From Clostridium senegalense JC122 (GTDB lineage: Bacteria > Bacillota > Clostridia > Clostridiales > Clostridiaceae), in contig NZ_HE611050.1 of NCBI RefSeq assembly GCF_000285575.1, forward strand, positions 1,106,802-1,167,192: 60,391 bases of DNA, given 5' to 3'. Of this stretch, positions 27,892-36,887 are shown piece by piece. A model generated the notes under the pieces. It was not told the DNA's origin and searched no databases. It was given only the letters and a program-made list of their open reading frames with translations. Made by a program: the position numbers and the translations under genes. Position 1 is the stretch's first letter. Each line of letters starts with the position of its first letter.

Positions 27892-28985
27892 TTTATTGCC
27901 CCCATTTCTAAAAACAACTTATCAAAAGATATATCTTTATTTAACACTCCAAAAATTTTCCCTCTATTACATATTTCTTTTGCCCAATTATAATGAGGCA
28001 AAATTTCATTCATCTTATTACCGTTATAACCTTTGAACACTCCTCCTGACTCTGCAGACTTCAATATGTTTTTAGCATCAATATATTCTTCAAACTCTAC
28101 TGCATGCATAATATCTACATATATACCTTGCGTTGGATGAATTATTGTCTTACCATAAAATCCATTTTCCTTATCTAGCTCTATTTCCCTAATTAATCCT
28201 TTAACTTCATTAGAATTAATATCTGATGAGAAATACTCCCATACTGGTGCCGATATCACGTATCCATCTTTGCTCCTACCAAAAATATTAATTATATCCG
28301 TAAGGCAATCATTGACAACATTTATATCATATACACTACTACTTACTTTACGTCTTAACCCAAATATTGAAGAGAAATCTGTTCCTCCTACTCTAATGTT
28401 TAATATAAAATCTTTATACTTAGCTAATAAATCTTTTAAATATATAGTTTCTAACATTCTATTTTCTTTATATATTATTTCTTCACTCTCAAGAATAGGC
28501 ATTCCATAAATTTTCTCATCAAACTTTTTATTTACTTTTTCTAAATGCTCTAAATAAATGGTAGCATTTCCTTTATTAAACTTAGGGAATGTGAATCCTG
28601 CAATTAATTTTAATTGATTTTTAGATAACTTTGATGTAAAGCTAATGAATTGGGAAGGGTTTCTTACTCTAATAAAAATTAAAGGAATAGAATTTTCATC
28701 TGTCTTTCCACTTATTAATTCCTCATATATTTTATCTAAAAACTCTAATACATTTCTTTCCCCCCTATCAACCTCACTTTCTTTAATAGCATCTTCAAAA
28801 CAAATGGTAATAGTACATATATCTTTTAATCTCACCGTGATTGTTTTATTATATAAATCCATCAAAGCATTCATATATAAATTAGCTCCCATGGCATATT
28901 TTAATAAATTTCTATTTGTATATTTATTAAATTCCATAGGAATTTGATAAAAATTTTTATTACTAATACTTTCTAAATGTCTCAT
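27888..28985 (-). CDS. CitE-like (HpcH/HpaI family) C-C lyase of a Ter-type module
   Basis: A 365-residue protein of the citrate-lyase-beta/HpcH aldolase superfamily. TITICFEDAIKESEVDRGERNV matches the metal/substrate loop, LIFIRVRNPSQF and IAGFTFPKF are barrel strands, and IRVGGTDFSSIFGLRR and GKTIIHPTQ are superfamily motifs. First gene of the three-gene operon. The family uses acyl-CoA or 2-keto substrates; the reaction here is unknown. GGAG lies before the ATG. Confidence 0.85.
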   Translation of the reverse strand: MRHLESISNKNFYQIPMEFNKYTNRNLLKYAMGANLYMNALMDLYNKTITVRLKDICTITICFEDAIKESEVDRGERNVLEFLDKIYEELISGKTDENSIPLIFIRVRNPSQFISFTSKLSKNQLKLIAGFTFPKFNKGNATIYLEHLEKVNKKFDEKIYGMPILESEEIIYKENRMLETIYLKDLLAKYKDFILNIRVGGTDFSSIFGLRRKVSSSVYDINVVNDCLTDIINIFGRSKDGYVISAPVWEYFSSDINSNEVKGLIREIELDKENGFYGKTIIHPTQGIYVDIMHAVEFEEYIDAKNILKSAESGGVFKGYNGNKMNEILPHYNWAKEICNRGKIFGVLNKDISFDKLFLEMGAIK

Positions 28986-29123
28986 ACTAAATTCTCCATT
29001 TTTACAACAATCTAATATTTTGCAATCTATTTTATAGTATGAGTTTTACCAATTTTTGTTACCATGAAATTATTTTTATTTTTTACTCATTATAAAGATT
29101 CAAATAAAATAAATTTATTCCAC

Positions 29124-29160
29124 AAAAAAAATCCACGATAAAATATCGTGGATTTTTTAA
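29124..29160 (-). terminator. terminator after potE
   Basis: A 14-bp stem AAAAATCCACGATA with its complement (29127-29140 / 29144-29157) and a T-run, 30 bp after the potE stop. Its 10-bp core is shared with the old tmRNA terminator at 53577-53606. Confidence 0.92.
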
Positions 29161-29187
29161 ATACTCGTATTTATGTACATTTAATTT

Positions 29188-30522
29188 TTATGCATGAATG
29201 TTTTTTACTTCTAAGTCTTTCTCTAAGTTGAATCTATATGAAACAAAACCATATAATACCCAACCTGCAAATGTTACTATTGATCCATAGAACATAGGTT
29301 GAAGTCCTGAAGAATATAATGCATATAAACTATATGCTGAAGCAACTATAGATATAAATGTTGTAATCTTAACTTTTCTATTTGGTACATTTTCTGATTT
29401 TAAAATTACATTAACTGCACCCATAGATAATAAATAAGGAATAACATTTGTAACTACTGCTAAATTAACAAGCACATCAAATTGTTTTGATAAAGTTGGA
29501 CTAATTGTCATTAATGCAAGTAATGATTGAGTTATAGTAATTATAACCATTCCCATTATTGGAGTTCCATTTTTTGTTACTTTTCCAAATACTTTAGGGA
29601 AATATCCTTGAATTGCAGATGTTCTAAATACACCAGCAATTGTGAATTGCCATCCTAATAATGAACCAAAACATGATATTACCATCATACCCATTACAAT
29701 TTTACCGATTGTTGGACTAAACATAGTTGAAAAAGCTAAACCAAATGGTGCATTAGTATTTAATAAGTCTGCATTTGGTACAATACCAGCTATAACATTT
29801 GTAGATATAATATATATAATTGCTGCACCTATTGTTCCACCTAAACAAGCTATTGGAACATTTTTCTTAGGGTTATCAACTGCATCCATATTAGCAGAAG
29901 CTGACTCTAATCCTAAAAAGGCCCATAATGTTATTGAAATAGATTTACCTACGCCTTCAAAGAATGAGAAATGGTTAGGATTCCAAGCAGCTGCATAATC
30001 TGCTCCACTAAACCAGAACCAACCTACTGTAGAAATTACTAATACAGGGATTATTACTCCCCAAACTGTAAATGAACCAAGTTTACCAGTTATACTTGCA
30101 CCACCAAAGTTTAATACAGTGGCTAACCATAATGTAAATATAGTCCATACTCCTACAGCTACTGGAGAAAGTTCAACTCCAAGTAATACAGATGCATACC
30201 CAACTGCCGAAATTGCTATTGCTATATTTGCTATTACTAAAGATATTCCATATGAATAGTTTGCCATAAAGCTTCCTGATTTACCGTGTGAATACTCAGC
30301 ATATCCACCCATTCCACCTGAGTTTCTACTAAACATTCCACATTGAGCAAAAGCATAAGCTAATGCCATAGAGCCAAGGCCTGTTACTACCCATGATAGT
30401 ATAGACATTGTACCTACTTCCGCTAGTTTAGTTGGAAGCATTATTATACCTGATCCCATCATGTTTATTGCAGTTATCATTGTTAACTGAACTACACTCA
30501 TCTTATTTTTTTCTTTTTTCAT
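29188..30522 (-). CDS. potE: putrescine-ornithine antiporter
   Basis: A 444-residue APC-superfamily transporter with about 12 helices. The N-terminal MTAINMMGSGIIMLPTKLAE and FLGLESASANMDAVDNPKKNVP are typical of basic amino-acid/polyamine antiporters, and the position directly after speF fixes the likely substrate pair. It would import ornithine and export putrescine, giving acid resistance and proton motive force. I chose the ATG at 30522 because AGGGGAAG is 4 bases upstream. Confidence 0.9.
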   Translation of the reverse strand: MKKEKNKMSVVQLTMITAINMMGSGIIMLPTKLAEVGTMSILSWVVTGLGSMALAYAFAQCGMFSRNSGGMGGYAEYSHGKSGSFMANYSYGISLVIANIAIAISAVGYASVLLGVELSPVAVGVWTIFTLWLATVLNFGGASITGKLGSFTVWGVIIPVLVISTVGWFWFSGADYAAAWNPNHFSFFEGVGKSISITLWAFLGLESASANMDAVDNPKKNVPIACLGGTIGAAIIYIISTNVIAGIVPNADLLNTNAPFGLAFSTMFSPTIGKIVMGMMVISCFGSLLGWQFTIAGVFRTSAIQGYFPKVFGKVTKNGTPIMGMVIITITQSLLALMTISPTLSKQFDVLVNLAVVTNVIPYLLSMGAVNVILKSENVPNRKVKITTFISIVASAYSLYALYSSGLQPMFYGSIVTFAGWVLYGFVSYRFNLEKDLEVKNIHA

Positions 30523-30575
30523 AATTCTTCCCCTAATCATCTTTTATTTTAATACGTATACTTAAATTCAAATGA

Positions 30576-30608
30576 AAATTAGCCCATAGCCTAACTATAG
30601 GCTAATTT
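30576..30608 (-). terminator. hairpin between speF and potE
   Basis: A 9-bp stem AAATTAGCC with its complement, followed on the minus strand by TTTTCATTTG. The T-run is imperfect, so this is probably a partial terminator that lowers potE expression relative to speF. Confidence 0.6.
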
Positions 30609-30614
30609 CAAGAA

Positions 30615-32870
30615 TTAGATAAATTTATTATCTAATACATATCCAAATGCTTTAACTTTACCATCATTTTGCTCTTCAAGATATACACCTTGAATTTCTG
30701 GAGCAAATCCTGGGAATTGATTTATTCCATCTTGTAAAATTGTAAAGTATATTTTAGCAGTTTCACTCCAAACTTCACCTGGAACTACACAGAATACTCC
30801 TGGTGGATATGGAAGTGCTCCTTCTAAGGCTATTTCGCCTACTATATCTTCTAATGGAACTAATTTAGCATTATTTCTTATTAAAGCCCATTTAGCATCT
30901 TGCGCAGTCATTACTCTACCATTAATTTCATTCTTAGAAGGATGTAATGCTGTAGCTGCCACTTCATCATATGCTACATTTTTATTCTTATCACATACGA
31001 TTCCTTTGCTTGGTAAATATTCAGCTCTAAACAATCTTTTTTGATATGTTTTAGCATCATTATTTTTATAGAAATCATGCATTTCTTGACATAATTGTCT
31101 TATTGTATATCCCTTATAACGATCTATATTTTTATGATATAAGCTTGGTAAAACTTCACTTAATGGAGCATCTTCATTAACTAATTTTTCAAATTTTACA
31201 AATTGAGCTACTAAGTTTTGCATTTTAGTTGAAGTTTCTGCTGGAGTTAATAAGAATAATATAGAATTTAAATCATTCTTTTCTGGAATTATTCCTACTT
31301 CTCTTAAATAGTTTGCAAGTATAGTTGCAGGTATTCCGAAATCTTCATATTCTCCAGTTTCTGCATTAATTCCTGGTGTTGTTAACATGAATTTATTTGG
31401 ATCAACAAAATATTGATTCTCTCCGTATCCTTCAAATGAGTGCCATTTTTCTCCTGGTACAAATCTAAAGAAATCAATGTTATTTGCTATTTCTTCTACA
31501 TCATGATCTTCCCATTTCTTTCCGTTTACTACTGGTGGTATAAATGGTTTTATCATTGAACAATTTTTTAGAACTGATTTTCTTGCTTCAACACCTAATC
31601 TTATGCAATCAGCCCATAAACGTCTTCCAGCCTCTCCTTCTTGCATTCTAGCATTTACATCTAGAGTTGAATATAAAGGATAGAATGGGCTTGTTGATGC
31701 ATAAAGCATAAATGAGTTATTAAATCTCTTATGATCAACATAACGACGTTGTCCTTTTATATGACTATCTTTTTTATGAATTTGTGATGCTTGTGAAAAA
31801 CCAGCTTGTTGTTTATGTATTGATTGTGTTACAAATATTCCTGGATCATTTTCATCTAATTCAAGTAATAATGGTGAGCAGTCTCTCATCATTGGGATAA
31901 ATTGTTCATATCCTACCCAAGCAGAGTCAAATAAAATATAATCGCATAGATGTCCTATTTTATCAACTACTTGTCTTGCATTATAAATACTTCCGTCATA
32001 TGTTCCAAGTTGAATTACTGCTAATCTAAATGGTCTCTTTTCATTTGCTTTATGTGGAGCAACTTTATTTACTTCTGCTCTTATGTATTTTTCATCAAAA
32101 CAATGAGCATCAATTCCACCAATAAATCCATATGGATTACGTCCTGTTTCTAAATATACAGGTGTTGCACCATTTTGAACTAAAGCTGAATTATATATTG
32201 ATTTATGGTTATTTCTATCAAATAGTACTAAGTCTCCTGGTGAAACTAAAGATCCTACAACAACATTATTTGATGCACTAGTACCATTCATTACAAAATA
32301 TGTTTTATCAGCATTGTAAATTCTAGCTGCATTTTGCTCAGCATCAACTGCTGGTCCTTCATGAATTAATAAATCACCTAAAGCAACGTCTGCATTACAT
32401 ATATCTGCTCTAAAAACATTTTCTCCATAAAACTCATAAAGATATCTACCAGCTGGATGTTTACGGAAATATTGTCCTCCTTGATGTCCTGGACAGTCAA
32501 ATTGAACGTTTCCTCTATCAACATATTCACTTAAAGCTTTAAAGAAAGGAGGTAATATCTTTTCTTCATATTGTGCTGCTGCACTTTCAATAACTCTAGT
32601 ATAAAGTTGAGCATCAAAAGCATTTCCATCAATTACACGATATACTTTTTCAGCAAGCTCACTTGATAGCTTGTCTTTGTTTTTTAATACAACAAAGATT
32701 GGTGTTCCAAATTTAGTATCATAAGCTGTATTTATTAATTCAATATCTGAATCTGTTAATACTACTGCTGCAACATCTGTAAAATCTGTTTGTTGTGCTA
32801 AAACTAATTCTCTTGCAGTCTCAAAATAGTTTCTTGCTTCTTCTGTGTAAGCAATTTTTAATTTTTTCAT
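30615..32870 (-). CDS. speF: ornithine decarboxylase (inducible, fold type I)
   Basis: A 751-residue Orn/Lys/Arg decarboxylase with N-terminal wing domain, PLP domain and C-terminal domain. The PLP lysine is Lys353 in TQSIHKQQAGFSQAS; DCPGHQGGQYF and FVMNGTSASNN are hallmark segments. It makes putrescine from ornithine. Ornithine rather than lysine specificity is inferred from overall length and from potE next door. The start at 32870 has GGAGG 6 bases ahead; the frame upstream has no site. Its likely regulator is the PucR protein encoded directly upstream. Confidence 0.92.
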   Translation of the reverse strand: MKKLKIAYTEEARNYFETARELVLAQQTDFTDVAAVVLTDSDIELINTAYDTKFGTPIFVVLKNKDKLSSELAEKVYRVIDGNAFDAQLYTRVIESAAAQYEEKILPPFFKALSEYVDRGNVQFDCPGHQGGQYFRKHPAGRYLYEFYGENVFRADICNADVALGDLLIHEGPAVDAEQNAARIYNADKTYFVMNGTSASNNVVVGSLVSPGDLVLFDRNNHKSIYNSALVQNGATPVYLETGRNPYGFIGGIDAHCFDEKYIRAEVNKVAPHKANEKRPFRLAVIQLGTYDGSIYNARQVVDKIGHLCDYILFDSAWVGYEQFIPMMRDCSPLLLELDENDPGIFVTQSIHKQQAGFSQASQIHKKDSHIKGQRRYVDHKRFNNSFMLYASTSPFYPLYSTLDVNARMQEGEAGRRLWADCIRLGVEARKSVLKNCSMIKPFIPPVVNGKKWEDHDVEEIANNIDFFRFVPGEKWHSFEGYGENQYFVDPNKFMLTTPGINAETGEYEDFGIPATILANYLREVGIIPEKNDLNSILFLLTPAETSTKMQNLVAQFVKFEKLVNEDAPLSEVLPSLYHKNIDRYKGYTIRQLCQEMHDFYKNNDAKTYQKRLFRAEYLPSKGIVCDKNKNVAYDEVAATALHPSKNEINGRVMTAQDAKWALIRNNAKLVPLEDIVGEIALEGALPYPPGVFCVVPGEVWSETAKIYFTILQDGINQFPGFAPEIQGVYLEEQNDGKVKAFGYVLDNKFI

Positions 32871-33045
32871 ACTTATTCCTCCGTAAATCTTATTAGTCAT
32901 ACTTGATAATTTCTATGTACCTTTATATTTAAATAATGTTTTTTTCAGTGTTTAAGACACCTAATTTATAAATTCTATTTTTGCTACAGTCATATAATAC
33001 ACCATTATTAATTAGATTGGTTTTGTAATATTTTAAAATAAAAAC

Positions 33046-33076
33046 ATAATCCATTGTAAAATTTACAATGGATTAT
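33046..33076 (-). terminator. terminator overlapping the stop of the PucR gene
   Basis: A 15-bp perfect stem (33046-33060 with 33062-33076) whose 5' arm includes the last codons and stop of the regulator, followed on the minus strand by a T-rich run. Confidence 0.85.
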
Positions 33077-34208
33077 TAAGTAAAGTATATATTCTAACAC
33101 CTACAGCTAATTCTTCATAAAAGTGTTCATCTTTGCAATGAGCACTAATTATTTTATTTATTTTATCAATTCTATATCTTACAGTATTACCATGTTGAAA
33201 TAATTCTTCAGCTGTTGTCTTTATATCTCCGTTATTTTCAATATATTTTATAGCTGTTTTTAGTAGTTCAGTATCATTACTTTTATCATATTTAATTAAA
33301 GGATCTATTACTTCATTATAATATTTCTGCACCCATGGGTTGTCCAAAATAGGTATGAAGATTCTATTTAATCCTATTTTTCTAAAAAATGAAACGCCTT
33401 TTTTATATGTTTTTGAATGCTTAAATGCATACAAACTTTCTTGTATAGATTTATCTAAATCTGTTAGTTTATTATGTAAATTACTTACCCCTATAATATA
33501 TTTTTTATGTGAAAAACCTAACCATTCTAATCTTCTTAATATAATATTTTCAATATCATCACTATCTATGTCATTAAATGTATTAATGACTAAATAGCCA
33601 CCTTTATAATTAATTACCCTACTATAAGGATCTTGCATTTCTTTATGTGAAAATTCACTAAGCCCACTTATTCTACTACTTTTTTTCTTACAATATGCAA
33701 CAACATTTATTTCTCTAAAATTAACATTTATATTATAAGCAAGTTTTTTTATAGTAACTTCATTTAGGTTATCATATAATATTTTATCTATTTGAAGAGT
33801 TAAATTTTGATATTCTTCCTTTATTGTTATAGCTTTATTTACCTCAACTATTATATCTTCAGTAAATGTTTCACTAAATAACATTAATACAAAATCGTTT
33901 TTATTTGCAAGTTCTATTACATCCTCTGGAATATAATCAAAATATATATTCTTAATAGCCAAACAAGTAATACCTATATTAATCATTGTTTTTACACTCT
34001 CATATAGTTCACTTATATCATCTTTTATCGCTACTAATGTGCTTAATGCAAAATCTTCTGCTCTAAAATTTTTCTTTATTAAGTCCCCTCTTTCATAATC
34101 CCAAACAGCTACATTTTTTATTTCTTTAGATAAACCATTTTTCCCCGCTACTACTTCAAATCCATCTAGTATCTTAAGTTCTAGGGCTTCTTTAACTGTT
34201 ATAGCCAT
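33063..34208 (-). CDS. PucR-family transcriptional regulator
   Basis: A 381-residue protein: an N-terminal PucR domain (VKEALELKILDGFEVVAGKNGLSKEIKNVAVWD), a central GGDEF-like degenerate region, and a C-terminal PucR helix-turn-helix (LLKTAIKYIENNGDIKTTAEELFQHGNTVRYRIDKI). Members respond to nitrogen compounds. It sits directly upstream of speF on the same strand but has its own terminator, so it is probably the ornithine decarboxylase regulator. The inducer is not visible. Confidence 0.9.
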   Translation of the reverse strand: MAITVKEALELKILDGFEVVAGKNGLSKEIKNVAVWDYERGDLIKKNFRAEDFALSTLVAIKDDISELYESVKTMINIGITCLAIKNIYFDYIPEDVIELANKNDFVLMLFSETFTEDIIVEVNKAITIKEEYQNLTLQIDKILYDNLNEVTIKKLAYNINVNFREINVVAYCKKKSSRISGLSEFSHKEMQDPYSRVINYKGGYLVINTFNDIDSDDIENIILRRLEWLGFSHKKYIIGVSNLHNKLTDLDKSIQESLYAFKHSKTYKKGVSFFRKIGLNRIFIPILDNPWVQKYYNEVIDPLIKYDKSNDTELLKTAIKYIENNGDIKTTAEELFQHGNTVRYRIDKINKIISAHCKDEHFYEELAVGVRIYTLLNNPL

Positions 34209-34249
34209 AAAACTTTCCCCCCTTTGTTAAATTTTACTTATTATATTGA

Positions 34250-34407
34250 TATCGGGAAACAAACTCCAATTTAAATTTATTCAATAACCTTAAAATATTT
34301 TTTACAATATGTAATGTTAAATTCTAAGTTATTCGGAGCATGTCTCACTATTTTGGGTATCCAAGTTTTTGAATGGATAATTTTAAAGGTCAAATTGGAA
34401 CCCTATA
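34250..34407 (+). repeat. dispersed MITE-like repeat, copy B
   Basis: A 158-bp copy from TATCGGGAAACAAACTC to TTGGAACCCTATA. The internal hairpin CCAAGTTT with AAATTGG is kept by altered bases on both arms. It lies just upstream of the PucR gene. A chance 63-codon frame over its right part is not a gene. Confidence 0.9.
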
Positions 34408-34966
34408 TAGATATACAAATTCAAAGTTTAACTTATATATGGAAAAATCCTTATCTATTGACAAACCAACACTTTTTTAAACTGATAGTATGTATTAATT
34501 TATAAAATTTAAATTAAAAAATAATAAAAATAATTGCTAAAATTAAAAGAGTATACAGCAAAAACAAAAAGACAAATTTAAGCTAACATATTGCGCCTTA
34601 GTTATTTATTTTTCACACTAAGTATCAATATGTTGTTAATAAATTCTTCCAATTAATAAAGGTATAAGTTAAACTTAGATTTTGGAACACTATAATTAGT
34701 TAATATATTTTAGTTAATAATAGTTTTTTTACCAAGTGTATGCTTTACAGTTATAAATTATAAATAAGAAAATTTCTAAAATCAAATAAATGATTTACTT
34801 AAGTTAAAAATAAAACTATTCTTTATTTTATTTTTTTTTAAACTATTTAAACTTCTTTTAATATTTTCGTTATTTAGCCGTAAAAATGTATTCAAAATTT
34901 TCTATAACAACTATAATATGAAAAATTATTACATATTATAGTTGTTATAGTTAAAATATAGAAACG
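34408..34966. other. gene-free region with a long inverted repeat
   Basis: No coding frame with a start signal. At 34902-34920 and 34932-34950 there is a perfect 19-bp inverted repeat with an 11-base loop. The rest is AT-rich without recognisable motifs. Confidence 0.6.
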
Positions 34967-35002
34967 CAAAAAATCCCTAACAACTTTATTAGGGATTTTT
35001 AT
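34967..35002 (-). terminator. terminator of the mtnK-mtnA-aldolase operon
   Basis: A 12-bp stem AAAAATCCCTAA with its complement (34969-34980 / 34989-35000), A/T runs both sides, 25 bp after the aldolase stop. Confidence 0.9.
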
Positions 35003-35024
35003 ATTTTATAGTAAAGTAAATACT

Positions 35025-35684
35025 TTAATAATTTATTTCATCTGGATATTTCCAAAGTTCCAATTCTTGTTCAGGTATTAATTCTGGTTCCTCTCCCCTA
35101 TTTATTTGAAGTGCATTATAGTATATTTCTGCAACTTCCTCCACATATGCTGCTTTTAAATACGCATCCTCAATATCTTTAGATGAAACTGTAAGTACAC
35201 CGTGATTTGCCATTAAACATGCATTATTATTCTTAATTACACCTATAATACTTTTAGCAAGTTCAATTGTACCTGGCCTTTTATATGGGGATATCTTTAT
35301 TCTCCCTTCTCCCCCTATAACATTAACAATTTCATATACTATAGGTGGAATTTCTTTACTTACTACAGAAAAAGCTGTGGCAAATTTTGAATGGGTGTGA
35401 ACTATAGCTTTTACATCTGATCTACATTTATATACTTCTATATGCATTAATAATTCACTACTTGGACGAACTTTTTCATGTACTTCTATTAAATTTAGAT
35501 CCATATCTACTACACAAATATGATTTTCATTTAATTCTTCCCGTGAAACTGCTGAAGGTGTTATTAAAATATACTCTGATTTTTCATCTTTTATACTAAA
35601 ATTTCCTGACTTATGTTTGCATAATCCTTGTGAATCTGCATCTTTAGCTATTTTTACTAATCTTTTTTTTAAGTCCTCTAGCAT
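35025..35684 (-). CDS. class II aldolase, probably 5-(methylthio)ribulose/5-deoxyribulose-1-phosphate aldolase
   Basis: A 219-residue class II (zinc) aldolase of the fuculose-phosphate family: GNFSIKD, catalytic Glu in PSSELLMH, zinc histidines in VHTHSKFA, and ANHGVLTV. In the DHAP shunt this enzyme splits 5-methylthioribulose-1-phosphate (or the deoxy sugar) into dihydroxyacetone phosphate and an aldehyde. The assignment rests mainly on its place after mtnK and mtnA. A true fuculose aldolase is the alternative, but no fucose genes are near. GAAGGAG precedes the start. Confidence 0.82.
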   Translation of the reverse strand: MLEDLKKRLVKIAKDADSQGLCKHKSGNFSIKDEKSEYILITPSAVSREELNENHICVVDMDLNLIEVHEKVRPSSELLMHIEVYKCRSDVKAIVHTHSKFATAFSVVSKEIPPIVYEIVNVIGGEGRIKISPYKRPGTIELAKSIIGVIKNNNACLMANHGVLTVSSKDIEDAYLKAAYVEEVAEIYYNALQINRGEEPELIPEQELELWKYPDEINY

Positions 35685-35727
35685 AATACTACTCCTTCAT
35701 TAATTTATTCAATGTATTTTACAACCA

Positions 35728-36780
35728 TTACTTCTTTAATAATTTTTCTAAGTTTTCTTTAAATGGAGGATATACAATTCCTTTTTCTGTTACAATAGCC
35801 GTTATATTTTCATGTTCTGTTACATCAAATGAAGGATTATAAACTTTTACCCCCTTTGGAACTGTCCATAAACCAAATCTGCAGCTAACTTCCTTTGGAT
35901 CTCTTTCTTCTATAGGAATATCTTTACCTGTAGGTGTATTTAAATCTATACTTGGTGTTGGAGCTGCAATATACATTGGAATTTTAAAATACTTAGCTAA
36001 AATAGACACCCCATATGTCCCTATTTTATTTGCAGTATCTCCATTAGCTGCTATTCTATCGCATCCCACTATAACAGCGTCTATTTTTCTTTGAGCCATA
36101 ACTACTGCTGCCATATTATCTGTAATAGTTGTCACATCTATTCCTGCCATATTAAGTTCTAATGCTGTTAACGTAGAACCTTGAAGCCTTGGCCTTGTTT
36201 CATCAGAATATATTTTTAAATTCCATCCTTTTTCCTTTGCAAGATACATAGGAGCTGTTGCTGTACCATATTTTGAAGTTGCAAGTTGACCAGCATTACA
36301 GTGAGTTAATATTCCCATTCCATCTTTTAATAATGTAAGTAAGTTTTCTCCAATAGTTTTACATATTTCTATATCCTCTTCATGTATAATCCTTGCTTCA
36401 CTTTTTAATGCTTTCTTTATTTCATTAATAGGTAAACTTTTTAAAGTTTCTGCTTTTTTAAGCATTCTATTTACTGCCCATGAAAGATTTACTGCTGTTG
36501 GTCTACTTGAATTTAAATAATATCCTTGTTTTTCAATTTCCTTGTAAAATTCTTTGAAAGAAGCTTCTGTTGCTTTCTTTGCTGCAAAATACATTCCATA
36601 ACCAGCAGTAACACCTATAGCCGGTGCCCCTCTAACTACCATTGTTTTTATTGAATCATAAACACCCTCTACCGAATTATACCTTATATATTCTATTGAA
36701 TTTGGAAGTTTTGTTTGATCTAATAAAACTATATTATCTTTATCATCATCCCACTTAATAGCTAATAATTCTTCTTTCAT
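35728..36780 (-). CDS. mtnA: methylthioribose-1-phosphate isomerase
   Basis: A 350-residue MtnA of the eIF2B-like family. [30 protein letters not shown] (catalytic Cys), [17 protein letters not shown] and [17 protein letters not shown] (catalytic Asp) are all present. It converts methylthioribose-1-phosphate to the ribulose form; the same enzyme type also handles 5-deoxyribose-1-phosphate. Start at 36780 with AGGAGG 6 bases upstream; the longer frame is not supported. It follows mtnK in the same operon. Confidence 0.95.
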   Translation of the reverse strand: MKEELLAIKWDDDKDNIVLLDQTKLPNSIEYIRYNSVEGVYDSIKTMVVRGAPAIGVTAGYGMYFAAKKATEASFKEFYKEIEKQGYYLNSSRPTAVNLSWAVNRMLKKAETLKSLPINEIKKALKSEARIIHEEDIEICKTIGENLLTLLKDGMGILTHCNAGQLATSKYGTATAPMYLAKEKGWNLKIYSDETRPRLQGSTLTALELNMAGIDVTTITDNMAAVVMAQRKIDAVIVGCDRIAANGDTANKIGTYGVSILAKYFKIPMYIAAPTPSIDLNTPTGKDIPIEERDPKEVSCRFGLWTVPKGVKVYNPSFDVTEHENITAIVTEKGIVYPPFKENLEKLLKK

Positions 36781-36887
36781 ATAAATTCCTCCTAATTTTT
36801 TAATTACTATACTTACCAAATTAAATTTTACTTTTTTTACTTTATATAAATTGTAAAACTCTATCTGCAACTATACTTTTAATTTAT

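Noticed and set aside
29124-29160. Possible third attachment site, because the stem ATCCACGATA matches the tmRNA island repeats
   Set aside because: Only the terminator stem is shared; the tmRNA 3'-end bases (TGGTGGAGGCGA) are absent, so it is an ordinary potE terminator.
34314-34505. 63-codon plus-strand frame
   Set aside because: It lies over repeat copy B, has no ribosome binding site and is not open in the other copies.
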